44,379 nucleotides of DNA from Acidimicrobiia bacterium (GTDB taxonomy: Bacteria > Actinomycetota > Acidimicrobiia > Spongiisociales > Spongiisociaceae), in assembly GCA_021296345.1 (NCBI GenBank), contig JAGWAN010000020.1:1-44379 (forward strand). Direction: 5' to 3'. Both the position numbers and the translations under genes were made by a program. This document shows, piece after piece, positions 1 to 7,443 of the stretch. The first letter of the stretch is position 1; each line of letters begins with the position of its first letter. Under the pieces are notes generated by a model that made no database searches, had not been told where the DNA came from, and worked only from the letters and a program-made list of their open reading frames with translations.

Positions 1-11
1 ACCCGTACCGG

Positions 12-836
12 TCAGTGGGCAGGCTCCAGCGAGGTCTGGATGTAGACCGCGGAGAGCAGGGTGAAGATGTAGGCCTGAAGCACCGCCACCACGAACTCGA
101 ATACCCAGATGGCCAGCCCGAAGGCGAACCAGACGATCCCGAGTCCCGCCTTGAAACCGATGTCGCCCACGCCGGCCACGAAGAGCACGCCCGACACGAG
201 CAGCAGCGTCAGCATGAGGTGCCCGGCCACCATGTTGGCGAACAGCCGCACCGCCAGGGTGATGGGTCGGAGTACGAACGTCGAGACCACATCGATGATC
301 CCGACCAGCCAGCGAAGGGCGAGGGGGACCGACTTGGGCCAGAGGGCGTCGATGAAGTAATGCTTGAAGCCGTTCTTGGAGAAGCCCACGAACACGAAGA
401 TCACCCAGGTAAGGAGGGCGAGGAAGGCGGGCAGGGCCATCCGGGAGCTGATCGGGAAGTTCACGAACGGTGTGATCTCGAAGAGGTTCCCCACCAGCAG
501 GAAGAAGAAGAGCGACAGTAGGTATGGGAGGTAGCGCATCCCGTGGGCCGTTCCGATCACGCCCTTGGCGATGTCGTCCCGGACGAATCCGACCAGGCTC
601 TCGATCACGATCTCGAACTTGGAGGGAACCAGCTGCCCGCGCCGCAGGCCGGTGTAGAGGAGCACCAGGACGATGGCCATGGCGGCGAAGATCAGGAAGA
701 CGGTCCGGGTGAAGTCGAACCCGCCTATGGAGAAGAGCGGCGTGGTGAACTCGAAGAGTTCGTTGACGTTGGGGGGAGCGCATATCACCTCTCCCTGGAC
801 GTCACAGTCCACCGCCAGAATCATCTCATCACCCAT
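12..836 (-). CDS. atpB: F0F1 ATP synthase subunit a
   Basis: Membrane subunit a of the F0 sector, which forms the two proton half-channels against the c-ring. The 274-residue product is almost entirely hydrophobic helices and carries the signature RLFANMVAGH, in which Arg197 is the expected essential channel arginine. Length and motif are normal for bacterial subunit a. The ATG at 836 is preceded by AAGGAG about 11 nt upstream; an internal ATG at 824 is a weaker alternative. The start overlaps the end of the atpI-like gene by 8 nt, so the two are probably translationally coupled. The c, b, delta and F1 subunits would lie beyond the left edge. What is seen is the motif and topology; the operon continuation is inferred. 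Confidence 0.97.
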   Translation of the reverse strand: MGDEMILAVDCDVQGEVICAPPNVNELFEFTTPLFSIGGFDFTRTVFLIFAAMAIVLVLLYTGLRRGQLVPSKFEIVIESLVGFVRDDIAKGVIGTAHGMRYLPYLLSLFFFLLVGNLFEITPFVNFPISSRMALPAFLALLTWVIFVFVGFSKNGFKHYFIDALWPKSVPLALRWLVGIIDVVSTFVLRPITLAVRLFANMVAGHLMLTLLLVSGVLFVAGVGDIGFKAGLGIVWFAFGLAIWVFEFVVAVLQAYIFTLLSAVYIQTSLEPAH

Positions 837-1290
837 GCAACCGATCGCTCCTTCCGCGTGCCGGCCCGGCCTTCCGCCCTATGCCGGCTCTCCTGGTCCG
901 CCGGCTCCCGCGCGCTCCCGCCTCCCAGAGGAGCAACACCATGTAGGTCGCGATCACGGTCAGCCCGAGCGCCGGACGGTCCACATCGAAAAGGGCTGCC
1001 ACAGCCAGCATCGTTGCGACTATCAGGCCGAGTCGCGCCACGAACCCGAAGAGGGCACCGGCATGATAGGCCCCGAGCGACACCCTAGCCAACCAGGACA
1101 TCAACGCCCCCGACAGGAGGTAGTAGCCGACCACCAGGACGACTCCTATGGCTGCGGCCACGGCGCCTTCGACGCCCCTGAGTAGGCCGGACAGCGCAAC
1201 CGCGACCGGACCTACCACCACGGCGCGGCGCAGGAGGGAACGCACCAGGTTGAGCTCGACGGGCGGGCGACCCGCCAGATAGTCCTCCAC
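829..1290 (-). CDS. AtpI-like small membrane protein of the ATP synthase operon
   Basis: A roughly 153-residue protein with four hydrophobic segments and a basic tail, located between an AtpZ-like protein and subunit a. Position and topology fit ATP synthase protein I, which assists c-ring assembly in other bacteria. The start is uncertain. The frame stays open to 1467, but that would overlap atpZ by more than 130 nt. A GTG at 1290 and a TTG at 1347 (14-nt overlap with atpZ) are the realistic choices, and neither has a strong ribosome binding site. The residues after the GTG are polar and are followed directly by the first membrane helix. Function is assigned mainly from context; sequence identity with AtpI is not obvious by eye. 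Confidence 0.7.
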   Translation of the reverse strand: MEDYLAGRPPVELNLVRSLLRRAVVVGPVAVALSGLLRGVEGAVAAAIGVVLVVGYYLLSGALMSWLARVSLGAYHAGALFGFVARLGLIVATMLAVAALFDVDRPALGLTVIATYMVLLLWEAGARGSRRTRRAGIGRKAGPARGRSDRLHG

Positions 1291-1333
1291 CTCGTGGCGG
1301 GTCAGACCGCCGTCGGCGTGCGGCGTGGGGGTT

Positions 1334-1672
1334 TCAGCGGCCGGCAACTGGCTGCTTCCCGGTGGGGACCTTGCCCACCATCCACATGCGATAGAACCCG
1401 TTGACGGATCCCACGACGATGCCGGCCACGATGAGCCATGGTTCGGTGTCGAGCCATCGGTCGGCAAGCCAACCCAACAGTGTGCCGGCCATTATGGAAC
1501 CGAAGAAGGAACTTCCCGCAACCCATCCGTCGGATACCGCTGCCGTTGCCCCGGTATGTGCGGCCCGGATGGTAGAACCCGCGGCTGAACCGTGAGCTTC
1601 CGCATGGGAATGGTGCTGGCCGACGGGCTCGGGCATCAGCCCGGATGGTAGCAAGCTTGTGATCAGCTTCAC
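1334..1672 (-). CDS. AtpZ/AtpI family protein
   Basis: A 112-residue protein whose C-terminal half has two membrane helices around GSIMAGTLLGWLADRWLDT and a following glycine-rich hydrophobic stretch, the pattern of the AtpZ/AtpI (F0F1-ATPase accessory) family. This family typically opens the atp operon and is linked to c-ring assembly or Mg2+/Ca2+ movement. The N-terminus is polar with several histidines (HHSHAEAH). A GTG at 1672 is preceded by GGAG with a 5-nt gap, which supports this start; an ATG at codon 12 is an alternative. It lies 87 nt downstream of glyA on the same strand and is probably the first gene of the atp operon. Confidence 0.75.
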   Translation of the reverse strand: MKLITSLLPSGLMPEPVGQHHSHAEAHGSAAGSTIRAAHTGATAAVSDGWVAGSSFFGSIMAGTLLGWLADRWLDTEPWLIVAGIVVGSVNGFYRMWMVGKVPTGKQPVAGR

Positions 1673-1759
1673 AAACTCTCCGGCGGTTGGAATCCCAGGT
1701 CAGAGCCCGGAGCTTCCACTCTCCAACCCGAACCGACCCCCGATCGAAGAGGACTCGGT

Positions 1760-3031
1760 CTATACGTGACCCGGGAAGTCGGGGGGATAGGGAGGGAAGG
1801 CCGCAGCCAGTTCCGCAACGTCACGCCGGACCTCCTCGACTATCGCCTCGTCAGTCCGATGCCGGAGGGCGCGGTTGATCAGGCCGGCGATCCGGGCCGC
1901 CTCGGGTTCCTCCATCCCGCAGGTGGTGATGCCCGGCGTACCGATGCGCAGGCCGCTGGTGATGAAGGGCGGCCTCGGGTCGTACGGGATGCCGTTCCGG
2001 TTGAGCGTGATCCCGATCGAATCGAGCAGGGTCGACGCTTCCTTACCGGTCAGATCCTCGTCGATGGATCGCATGTCGAGCAGCAGCAGGTGGTTGTCGG
2101 TTCCCCCAGAGACCACCCGCACGCCGCGCTCCATGAACGATCCGGCCATGGCCGATGCGTTGGCCACGATCTGGCGCGCATAGGCCCGGTAGGCCTCTGT
2201 GGAGGCCTCCCCGAAGCAGACCGCCTTGCCCGCGATCTGGCTGATGATCGGCCCTCCCTGCATGTCGGGGAAGACCGCCTTGTTGAGCCCGGCCCCGAAC
2301 TGCTCCTTGGCCATGATCATCCCACCCCGGGGTCCGCGGAGCGCCTTGTGGGTGGTGGCGGTCACCATGTCGGCGATCGGCACGGGATTGGGCGACGCCC
2401 CGCCCGCCACCAAGCCGATGAAGTGGGCGGCGTCCACCATCAGCAGCGCCCCGATCTCGTCGGCTATGGACCGGAAGGCGTCGTAGTCGAGGTGGCGGGA
2501 ATAGGCCGAGTAGCCGGCTAGGACGATCTTGGGACGATGTTCGAGCGCCTTGGCCCTCACCTCGTCCATGTCGATCCGCTCGCTCTGGCGATCGACCCCG
2601 TAGGCCACGAACCGGTAGAGGCGACCGGAGAAGTTCACCGGCGAGCCGTGGGTCAGATGGCCGCCCTCGGCCAGGCTGAGACCGAGCACCGTGTCCCCCG
2701 GATCGAGATGCGCGAAGTAGACCCCCATGTTGGCCTGGGCGCCGGAATGGGGTTGCACGTTGACGTACTCTGCGCCGAACAGCGCCTTGGCCCGGTCGAT
2801 GGCCAGGCTCTCGAGGCGATCCACCCATTCACAACCCTCGTAGTAGCGCCGCCCCGGGTAGCCCTCGGCGTACTTGTTGGTGTAGATCGATCCGCACGCC
2901 TCCATGACGGCGGGTGACGCGAAGTTCTCTGACGCGATCAGGTGGATGTGGGTGTTCTGACGGGTCACATCCCGACGGATGAGGTCCGCTACCTCGGAGT
3001 CGACCTGCTCGATCGGTCGCATGTCCGTCAT
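1760..3031 (-). CDS. glyA: Serine hydroxymethyltransferase
   Basis: PLP-dependent cytosolic enzyme that interconverts serine and glycine while charging tetrahydrofolate, the main source of one-carbon units. The 423-residue length is typical. The PLP-binding segment TATTHKALRGPRGG is present, with Lys229 as the Schiff-base lysine, and the cofactor-contacting Asp200 and His203 (VDAAH) are in place. The N-terminal substrate region (LIASEN, YAEGYPGRRYYEGCE) is intact. The ATG at 3031 follows GGAGG with a 7-nt gap, so the start is firm. It sits just upstream of the ATP synthase genes on the same strand, and an inverted repeat lies in its upstream region. Identification is secure. Confidence 0.98.
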   Translation of the reverse strand: MTDMRPIEQVDSEVADLIRRDVTRQNTHIHLIASENFASPAVMEACGSIYTNKYAEGYPGRRYYEGCEWVDRLESLAIDRAKALFGAEYVNVQPHSGAQANMGVYFAHLDPGDTVLGLSLAEGGHLTHGSPVNFSGRLYRFVAYGVDRQSERIDMDEVRAKALEHRPKIVLAGYSAYSRHLDYDAFRSIADEIGALLMVDAAHFIGLVAGGASPNPVPIADMVTATTHKALRGPRGGMIMAKEQFGAGLNKAVFPDMQGGPIISQIAGKAVCFGEASTEAYRAYARQIVANASAMAGSFMERGVRVVSGGTDNHLLLLDMRSIDEDLTGKEASTLLDSIGITLNRNGIPYDPRPPFITSGLRIGTPGITTCGMEEPEAARIAGLINRALRHRTDEAIVEEVRRDVAELAAAFPPYPPDFPGHV

Positions 3032-3114
3032 CCCATCACCTCCGCTCTGGACGCGGCCCCAGAGTAGTTGCGGTGGCCGGCGGTCAGCCGGGCAGCCTTA
3101 CAGAAGAGTGTCGA

Positions 3115-3151
3115 ATTCTATCCTTCCGAAATAGCTGCGATAGCGGAAGGG
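3115..3151 (-). promoter_or_regulatory. Inverted repeat beside a -10-like hexamer upstream of glyA
   Basis: Upstream of glyA, CCTTCCG (3122-3128) and CGGAAGG (3144-3150) form a 7-bp inverted repeat around 15 nt. Read on the minus strand, TAGAAT (3120-3115) immediately follows, a plausible -10 element about 84 nt before the ATG. The repeat would cover the -10/-35 spacer, as a dimeric repressor site could. No convincing -35 hexamer is visible. A weak hairpin without regulatory role is equally possible. Confidence 0.35.
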
Positions 3152-3296
3152 GGGCCATCGGTGGACGCCTTTCGACCCCCGAGATCACCGCCGGGCGCGG
3201 TCATGTGATATGTCGTCGCTAACCGCAGGCCGGTACGATGCGAGTGCGGTCGGCCGGGCCGGTTCCGGGCCGGCATATGAATACACGGAGGTTGCG

Positions 3297-3749
3297 ATGG
3301 CGAGGGCGGATTGGGCAGTCCCCGAGATCGACCACCCGGACGTCGACATGTACAAACGCCAGAGACGGGCCATCCTCAAAGACCAAGATCCCCTGCCCTA
3401 CTCCGGACTTCCCAGGGACTGGATCGAACAGGCGATCTCCGTGGTGATGATGTTCGACCCGGACCGGGTGTTCCTGTTCGGATCGACCCTGCGGGACGAG
3501 GATGGGATCGGATCCGACATAGATCTCCTCGTCGCGTTCGAAGGGATGCCACTCGAGGTCTGGGATCGGTGGGAGCGGAAGATCAGGTACACGGCGCGGT
3601 TTTTCTGCCCGTTTAGGGTGAACGCCTTCGTGACGGATGTCGAGGATCTGACCCGTAGAAGACGGATCGTCACGAGCCCGTGCATGTGGGCACAACGGGA
3701 CGGTCGTCTCGTATATGACCGGTCGGCTTCAAAGGTGGGCGCGCGGTGA
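3297..3749 (+). CDS. MNT-type nucleotidyltransferase-domain protein, partner of the HEPN gene
   Basis: A 150-residue minimal nucleotidyltransferase of the polymerase-beta superfamily. The core reads FGSTLRDEDGIGSDIDLLV: Gly62-Ser63 with Asp74 and Asp76 as the metal-binding pair, and a third acidic residue near Asp114. An N-terminal segment of about 45 residues precedes the fold, and the C-terminus is basic. The ATG at 3297 is chosen because GGAGG lies 5 nt upstream; an upstream in-frame start at 3210 lacks this. It overlaps the HEPN gene by 4 nt (GTGA). In characterised MNT/HEPN modules the MNT protein is the antidote, transferring AMP to the HEPN toxin. Whether this pair acts as a toxin-antitoxin system is inference from gene pairing. 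Confidence 0.82.
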   Translation: MARADWAVPEIDHPDVDMYKRQRRAILKDQDPLPYSGLPRDWIEQAISVVMMFDPDRVFLFGSTLRDEDGIGSDIDLLVAFEGMPLEVWDRWERKIRYTARFFCPFRVNAFVTDVEDLTRRRRIVTSPCMWAQRDGRLVYDRSASKVGAR

Positions 3750-4156
3750 GCGATCTTCCCGATACCAACGGCGAGGTGGCTCGTGAGTGGATCGAGCACT
3801 CCCGGACCTACTACGGCATGGCGTTCGGCGCCCGGGGACAAGCCGGCAACAAGGTGGCGATCCGGTCGCTGGTGTCCGCTGCGGAGATGGCCATCGAGGC
3901 CGTCTACATCAGCCACGAGACGTACTTTCCCCGGACCCACGACACCAAGGAACTGATCGAAGGATGCCCGGACCGATCCATCGATCGACTGCTGGCTGGC
4001 TACCCGGCAGAATTCATCGAAGAGTTCTCCATCAACTATCTGGCACCCTACATCCGCGATAGGCCCGTGCCCGAAGACGAGTTCGACGCCTGCCGCAGGT
4101 TCGCTAAACAGGTCCTCACCTGGGCCACGGCCGCTGTGACCCAATCCGGCGAGTAA
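3746..4156 (+). CDS. HEPN-domain protein, partner of the MNT gene
   Basis: A 136-residue all-helical protein of the HEPN family (PF05168-like), with helix 1 around AREWIEHSRTYYGMAF, a central hydrophobic helix (AEMAIEAVYISHETYF) and the typical PRTHDTKELIE turn. It starts with GTG overlapping the stop of the MNT gene by 4 nt, so translation is coupled. HEPN proteins are commonly RNases, but the classic R-X4-6-H motif of HepT/DUF86 toxins is not clear here. It could be a non-toxic substrate-binding or regulatory HEPN. A weak terminator-like hairpin lies 74 nt downstream. Domain assignment is good; activity is unknown. Confidence 0.78.
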   Translation: MSDLPDTNGEVAREWIEHSRTYYGMAFGARGQAGNKVAIRSLVSAAEMAIEAVYISHETYFPRTHDTKELIEGCPDRSIDRLLAGYPAEFIEEFSINYLAPYIRDRPVPEDEFDACRRFAKQVLTWATAAVTQSGE

Positions 4157-4229
4157 ATCCCGGAACCATCGCTACCCATCACGCGCCGGCGACGGCTGCA
4201 GGCAGCAACTGTCCGGTCCGTGGGTTGCG

Positions 4230-4248
4230 GCGGTCACGCGACCGCTTT
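4230..4248 (+). terminator. Possible terminator after the MNT/HEPN pair
   Basis: GCGGTC (4230-4235) and GACCGC (4240-4245) form a perfect 6-bp stem with a 4-nt loop, followed by only three T residues. It is placed as expected for the end of the MNT/HEPN transcript, but the short T-tract makes intrinsic termination uncertain. Confidence 0.35.
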
Positions 4249-4289
4249 GCGCGGAATTTGAGCGTCCTCGTAGTGTCCTGAGCGGGTGA

Positions 4290-5012
4290 AAGAACTCCAC
4301 CGCCGGCTTCGAACGGGTCGCCGACACGTTCGAAGAGAACTTCGCCATCCGAGGCGAGGTTGGTGCCGAGTTCTGCGCGTACGTGGGGGGCGAATGCGTG
4401 ATCAACATCTGGGCGGGGATGGCGACGCCTGATCGCCCCTGGGCGCAGGACACGCTCGTCTTCATGTTCTCGGTCACCAAAGGACCCACAGCTCTCGTCG
4501 CCCAGATCCTGGCCGATCGTGGCCTGATGGACGTGAACGCCCCCGTTGCCGCCTACTGGCCCGAATTCGCCGCTCGAGGTAAAGACCGGGCGCTGGTCCG
4601 GCACATCCTGAGCCACACGCTCGGGCTTCCGTCGTTCCCCCGGTACTGGGATCTCGTCAGCTTCGACCACCCGGATGGATGGCACCGCACCGACGAGATA
4701 GCGGCCCGGCTCGCCGCGGCGCCGCTCGCCTGGGAGCCGGGAACCAAGCTCGGCTACCACTCGATCAGCTACGGCTGGCTGGTGGGCGAACTGGTGCGGC
4801 GCACCGACGGCCGTACCCTCGGGACGTTCTTCGCAGACGAGGTGGCCCGCCCGCTCGGTCTGGACTTCTGGATCGGACTGCCCGTCGAGCACCACGGGAG
4901 GGTGACGCCGCTGTTGCACGACCCCCATCCTGTCTTCGATCCCATGTGGGTGTTCTGGGGACCCGGGAATACCGGATCCGGTCCCGCTCTACTCCCTAAG
5001 CCTGTGGCCTAG
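4290..5012 (+). pseudogene. Truncated serine hydrolase (beta-lactamase/EstB family) remnant
   Basis: The reading frame resembles family VIII esterases and class C beta-lactamase-like hydrolases from its first codon: GFERVADTFEENFAIRGEVG, then the nucleophile motif SVTKG (S-x-x-K), HILSHTLGLP and PGTKLGYHSISYGWLVGE. Full-length members have about 380-400 residues; this stretch has about 240. A TGA at 4287-4289 abuts the homologous region with no start codon before the first Met at 4383, which lies well inside the fold. The 3' half ends at a TAG at 5010-5012, next to surE on the other strand. Both ends are therefore missing. A product from 4383 (209 residues) is unlikely to be active. Family call is confident, pseudogene status likely. 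Confidence 0.75.
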
Positions 5013-5015
5013 ATG

Positions 5016-5804
5016 TCAGGCCGGAAGGCGTTCGAGCCGGGCTCTGGCCCCCTCCGCGACCGGGGGCGAAGCCGGGGCCATCAGCGGGGTGATGGCGATC
5101 TCGCCCGCATGGTTCACACCGATGTCGGTTCCGTCCAGCGGGATGTCTCCGAAGTCCTCCCGGTAGTTGTGGGTGAAGGTCCCATCGGGAAGGCGCTGAT
5201 GCATCTGTCCATAGGTGACCCGAGCGGGCGGCACCACCCGGCGGGGGGTGGCGAGGTCGGCCTCCCAAGGGAGGTTGACCGTGACCACGTCGGCTGAGAG
5301 GTCTGCCTGGAGCAGATCGCCGAGGATGTCGGCGCAGACCGCCGCCAGGCGCTCCCAAGCCGGCGCGGAGGAAGCAGACCGCATCAACGGGTACCAGGTG
5401 TGCCAGCTTCCCCGCACCCCGGTGGAGAAGGCCACCGAGCGAATCCCCAATTCCCAACCCTCGAAGGCCGCTCCGACGGTCCCGGAGCTGATGATGTAGC
5501 CGGCGCCATGGTTGTAGCCGATGTTGATGCCTGAGACCACCAGGCCCGGGGGCGATCCAAAATAGCCGGCCGCCACCTGGACAGCATCGGCCGGAGTGCC
5601 CGACACGGTCACGACGGTGGTGCCGGCCTGGTCCACCTCGGCCAGCTCGATGGGCTCGAATCGAGTAAGGGCCTTCCCGATCCAGCTTCGCTGCCCGGAC
5701 GGAACCACCGTGCGCACTTCCCCCAGGGATCCGAGGGCGGCTCGGAAGGGTGGAAGGGCGGGACTGTCCACACCATCATCGTTGGTCAGGAGGATCCAGG
5801 ACAC
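5016..5804 (-). CDS. surE: 5'/3'-nucleotidase SurE
   Basis: Metal-dependent nucleoside-monophosphate phosphatase of stationary-phase and nucleotide-pool maintenance. The N-terminus WILLTNDDGVDSPAL carries the invariant Asp9-Asp10 metal pair. VVSGINIGYNHGAG and SGTVGAAFEG are the other conserved blocks. With the GTG at 5804 the protein is 262 residues, the family size, and the conserved core begins at residue 2. The frame extends upstream to 6005, but that would run through the divergent MoaB/MogA gene and adds unrelated sequence. No Shine-Dalgarno is present; a TAGCCT hexamer 8 nt upstream suggests a leaderless transcript. The 3' end abuts the esterase remnant. Confidence 0.93.
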   Translation of the reverse strand: MSWILLTNDDGVDSPALPPFRAALGSLGEVRTVVPSGQRSWIGKALTRFEPIELAEVDQAGTTVVTVSGTPADAVQVAAGYFGSPPGLVVSGINIGYNHGAGYIISSGTVGAAFEGWELGIRSVAFSTGVRGSWHTWYPLMRSASSAPAWERLAAVCADILGDLLQADLSADVVTVNLPWEADLATPRRVVPPARVTYGQMHQRLPDGTFTHNYREDFGDIPLDGTDIGVNHAGEIAITPLMAPASPPVAEGARARLERLPA

Positions 5805-5812
5805 GGAGCGGA

Positions 5813-5818
5813 AGGCTA
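5813..5818 (-). promoter_or_regulatory. -10 hexamer for leaderless surE transcript
   Basis: TAGCCT on the minus strand, separated by 8 nt from the GTG start of surE, which has no ribosome binding site. It fits the TANNNT leaderless pattern repeated across the window. Inferred from position only. Confidence 0.5.
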
Positions 5819-5866
5819 GCCAGCCGGGGCCGGCATCGGTGGACGGGGTCCGGCGTGGCAGGCTCG

Positions 5867-5872
5867 TAGCAT
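5867..5872 (+). promoter_or_regulatory. -10 hexamer for leaderless MoaB/MogA-type gene
   Basis: TAGCAT lies exactly 7 nt before the ATG at 5880. It overlaps the upstream in-frame ATG at 5871, which argues that the later ATG is the real start. Confidence 0.5.
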
Positions 5873-5879
5873 GGGGGCC

Positions 5880-6359
5880 ATGGAGAACATCAAGGCATCT
5901 GCGGTGACCGTCAGCGACGGGGTGACCCATGGAACGCGGGCCGACAGGTCGGGCGACGTTCTGGTCGCCCGGCTCTCCGACCTGGGTTTCCGGGTCGACC
6001 GCCATCTGGTCCCCGATGAGCGGGCGGTGATCGAGGAGTTGCTGGCGCGTTTGGCCCCGCGACGCGGGCTGATCATCACCACCGGCGGTACGGGCTTCGG
6101 ACCCAGGGATGTGACCCCCGAGGCTACCGCCGCGCTGATTGACCGGCCGGCGGCCGGACTAGCGGAACTGATCCGGGCGGAAGGCCTGCGCCACACACCC
6201 ATGGCCGCTCTGTCACGCGGCGTGGCGGGTGTGATCGGGGCCTGCCTGGTCGTGAACCTTCCCGGCAGCCCGAAAGCGGTGACCGAGGGCATGGACGCCC
6301 TCGAGCCGCTGCTGCCCCACATCCTCCAGTTGCTCGCGGGCGACACCGAGCACCGCTAG
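5880..6359 (+). CDS. Molybdenum cofactor biosynthesis protein, MoaB/MogA family
   Basis: Molybdopterin adenylyltransferase-type protein that prepares molybdopterin for metal insertion. The 159-residue product shows the family core: [18 protein letters not shown] near the N-terminus, then [42 protein letters not shown] and a short helical tail. The TTGGTG and LPGSPKAV blocks are the substrate-binding and signature regions. An in-frame ATG at 5871 adds three residues, but a TAGCAT hexamer overlaps it and is 7 nt from the ATG at 5880, so the later start is preferred. It is divergent from surE and convergent with fdhD (15 nt between stops). MoaB and MogA cannot be separated confidently by eye. 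Confidence 0.92.
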   Translation: MENIKASAVTVSDGVTHGTRADRSGDVLVARLSDLGFRVDRHLVPDERAVIEELLARLAPRRGLIITTGGTGFGPRDVTPEATAALIDRPAAGLAELIRAEGLRHTPMAALSRGVAGVIGACLVVNLPGSPKAVTEGMDALEPLLPHILQLLAGDTEHR

Positions 6360-6374
6360 CGACCTGGCGTTCTC

Positions 6375-7178
6375 TCAGTTGCCGGAATCTATGCGGTGGG
6401 GATGGGTGTATAGGTTGAAGCCGCCCGGCCTGACGAAGCCCGCCACGGTCAGGCCCAGTTCGTCGGCGAGATCGACCGCCAGGGAGGAGGCAGCCGAGAC
6501 GCCGGCCAGAATGCTTATCCCGGCAACCGCAGCCTTCTGTACCAGTTCGAACGACACCCGGCCGGAGACGGTGACGACCATCTCGCCCATCGGCCAGCGG
6601 CGGGACGAGAGCCGGCCGACCAGCTTGTCCATGGCGCTGTGCCGGCCCACGTCCTCGCGGACGCCCAGAAACTCGCCCTCGCCGGTGAAGGCGGCGGCTG
6701 CGTGGAGTCCGCCGGTGGCATCGAATCCGGCCTGGACCGAACGCATGGACTCCACGAGATCAAGCAGCATGCCGGCGGGAACGACAGGACCGGCGGGAAG
6801 GGGCGACGCCGCCACGCGGACGGCATCGATGGAGGCCTTGCCGCACACCCCGCACGAAGAGGTGGCGTAGAGGTTGCGGCGAAACTGTTCCTCGTCCACA
6901 TGGATCCCCTCGGCGAGGACCAGGTCATAGCGTCCTGCCCCGTCCAAGCCCGGGAGTGCCCGGACTTCGGCCAGTTCCTCCGGGTGCAGGATGATGCCCT
7001 CGGTGAGGGCGAAGCCCCGGGCCAACTCCTCGTCATGGCCCGGAGTCCGCATCAGGACCGCAATCGGGACCCCTTGGAGCCTGAACTCGACCGGCTCCTC
7101 GGTAGGCAGCAGGTCTTCCCGCTCGGCGGTCTCCCCCGCGCTGATCCGCACGACCGGTCGAGGTGAACTGCTGGACAT
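6375..7178 (-). CDS. fdhD: Formate dehydrogenase accessory sulfurtransferase FdhD
   Basis: FdhD carries sulfur from a cysteine desulfurase to the molybdenum-bis-MGD cofactor of formate dehydrogenase. The 267-residue protein contains the sulfur-relay motif SSCGVCG (Cys109 and Cys112), followed by conserved blocks such as TGGLHAAA, GVREDVGRHSAMDKLVG and VTVSGRVSFELVQKAA. Length is normal. The ATG at 7178 follows GGGGAG by about 8 nt. No formate dehydrogenase structural gene lies in the window, but a MoaB/MogA-type gene is its neighbour and modABC is about 32 kb away, which together suggest that the cell uses a molybdoenzyme. Confidence 0.97.
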   Translation of the reverse strand: MSSSSPRPVVRISAGETAEREDLLPTEEPVEFRLQGVPIAVLMRTPGHDEELARGFALTEGIILHPEELAEVRALPGLDGAGRYDLVLAEGIHVDEEQFRRNLYATSSCGVCGKASIDAVRVAASPLPAGPVVPAGMLLDLVESMRSVQAGFDATGGLHAAAAFTGEGEFLGVREDVGRHSAMDKLVGRLSSRRWPMGEMVVTVSGRVSFELVQKAAVAGISILAGVSAASSLAVDLADELGLTVAGFVRPGGFNLYTHPHRIDSGN

Positions 7179-7315
7179 GCTGGCGCTCCCCTGACAGGCA
7201 CCGTCTTGGCCGGCCCCGGCTTCGATAGGCGGGATTATCGCGCGTCCGGGATGCCTACCGCCCCGCCGGATGCGATTCCTTGCGCCTCAGGTGGCGGCTA
7301 GGGTTAGCGGACGCA

Positions 7316-7396
7316 CGGGAGCCCGGGAAGGGCTGAGAGGGAGACCGCCCGGTCTCCGACCGTAGAACCTGACCCGGATAATGCCGGCGCAGGAAG
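7316..7396 (+). promoter_or_regulatory. TPP riboswitch (THI element)
   Basis: The conserved thi-box elements are in order: GGGAGCCCG with CTGAGA (7333-7338), a variable P3 arm rich in C and G, then ACCTGA (7367-7372), GATAATGCC (7377-7385) and a closing GCGCAGGAAG arm. This is the thiamine-pyrophosphate aptamer. It ends 47 nt before the thiB start. Between them CCTTCC (7406-7411) can pair with GGAAGG (7431-7436), which overlaps the thiB ribosome binding site, so control of translation initiation is plausible. The aptamer is clear; the mechanism is inferred. Confidence 0.95.
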
Positions 7397-7443
7397 CTGT
7401 CTCCGCCTTCCCTCCCCGATACCGGCCGGCGGAAGGAGCGCTC

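Noticed and set aside
1687-1878. Short plus-strand frame between glyA and atpZ
   Set aside because: It runs into glyA antisense, has no ribosome binding site, and its composition is that of a shadow.
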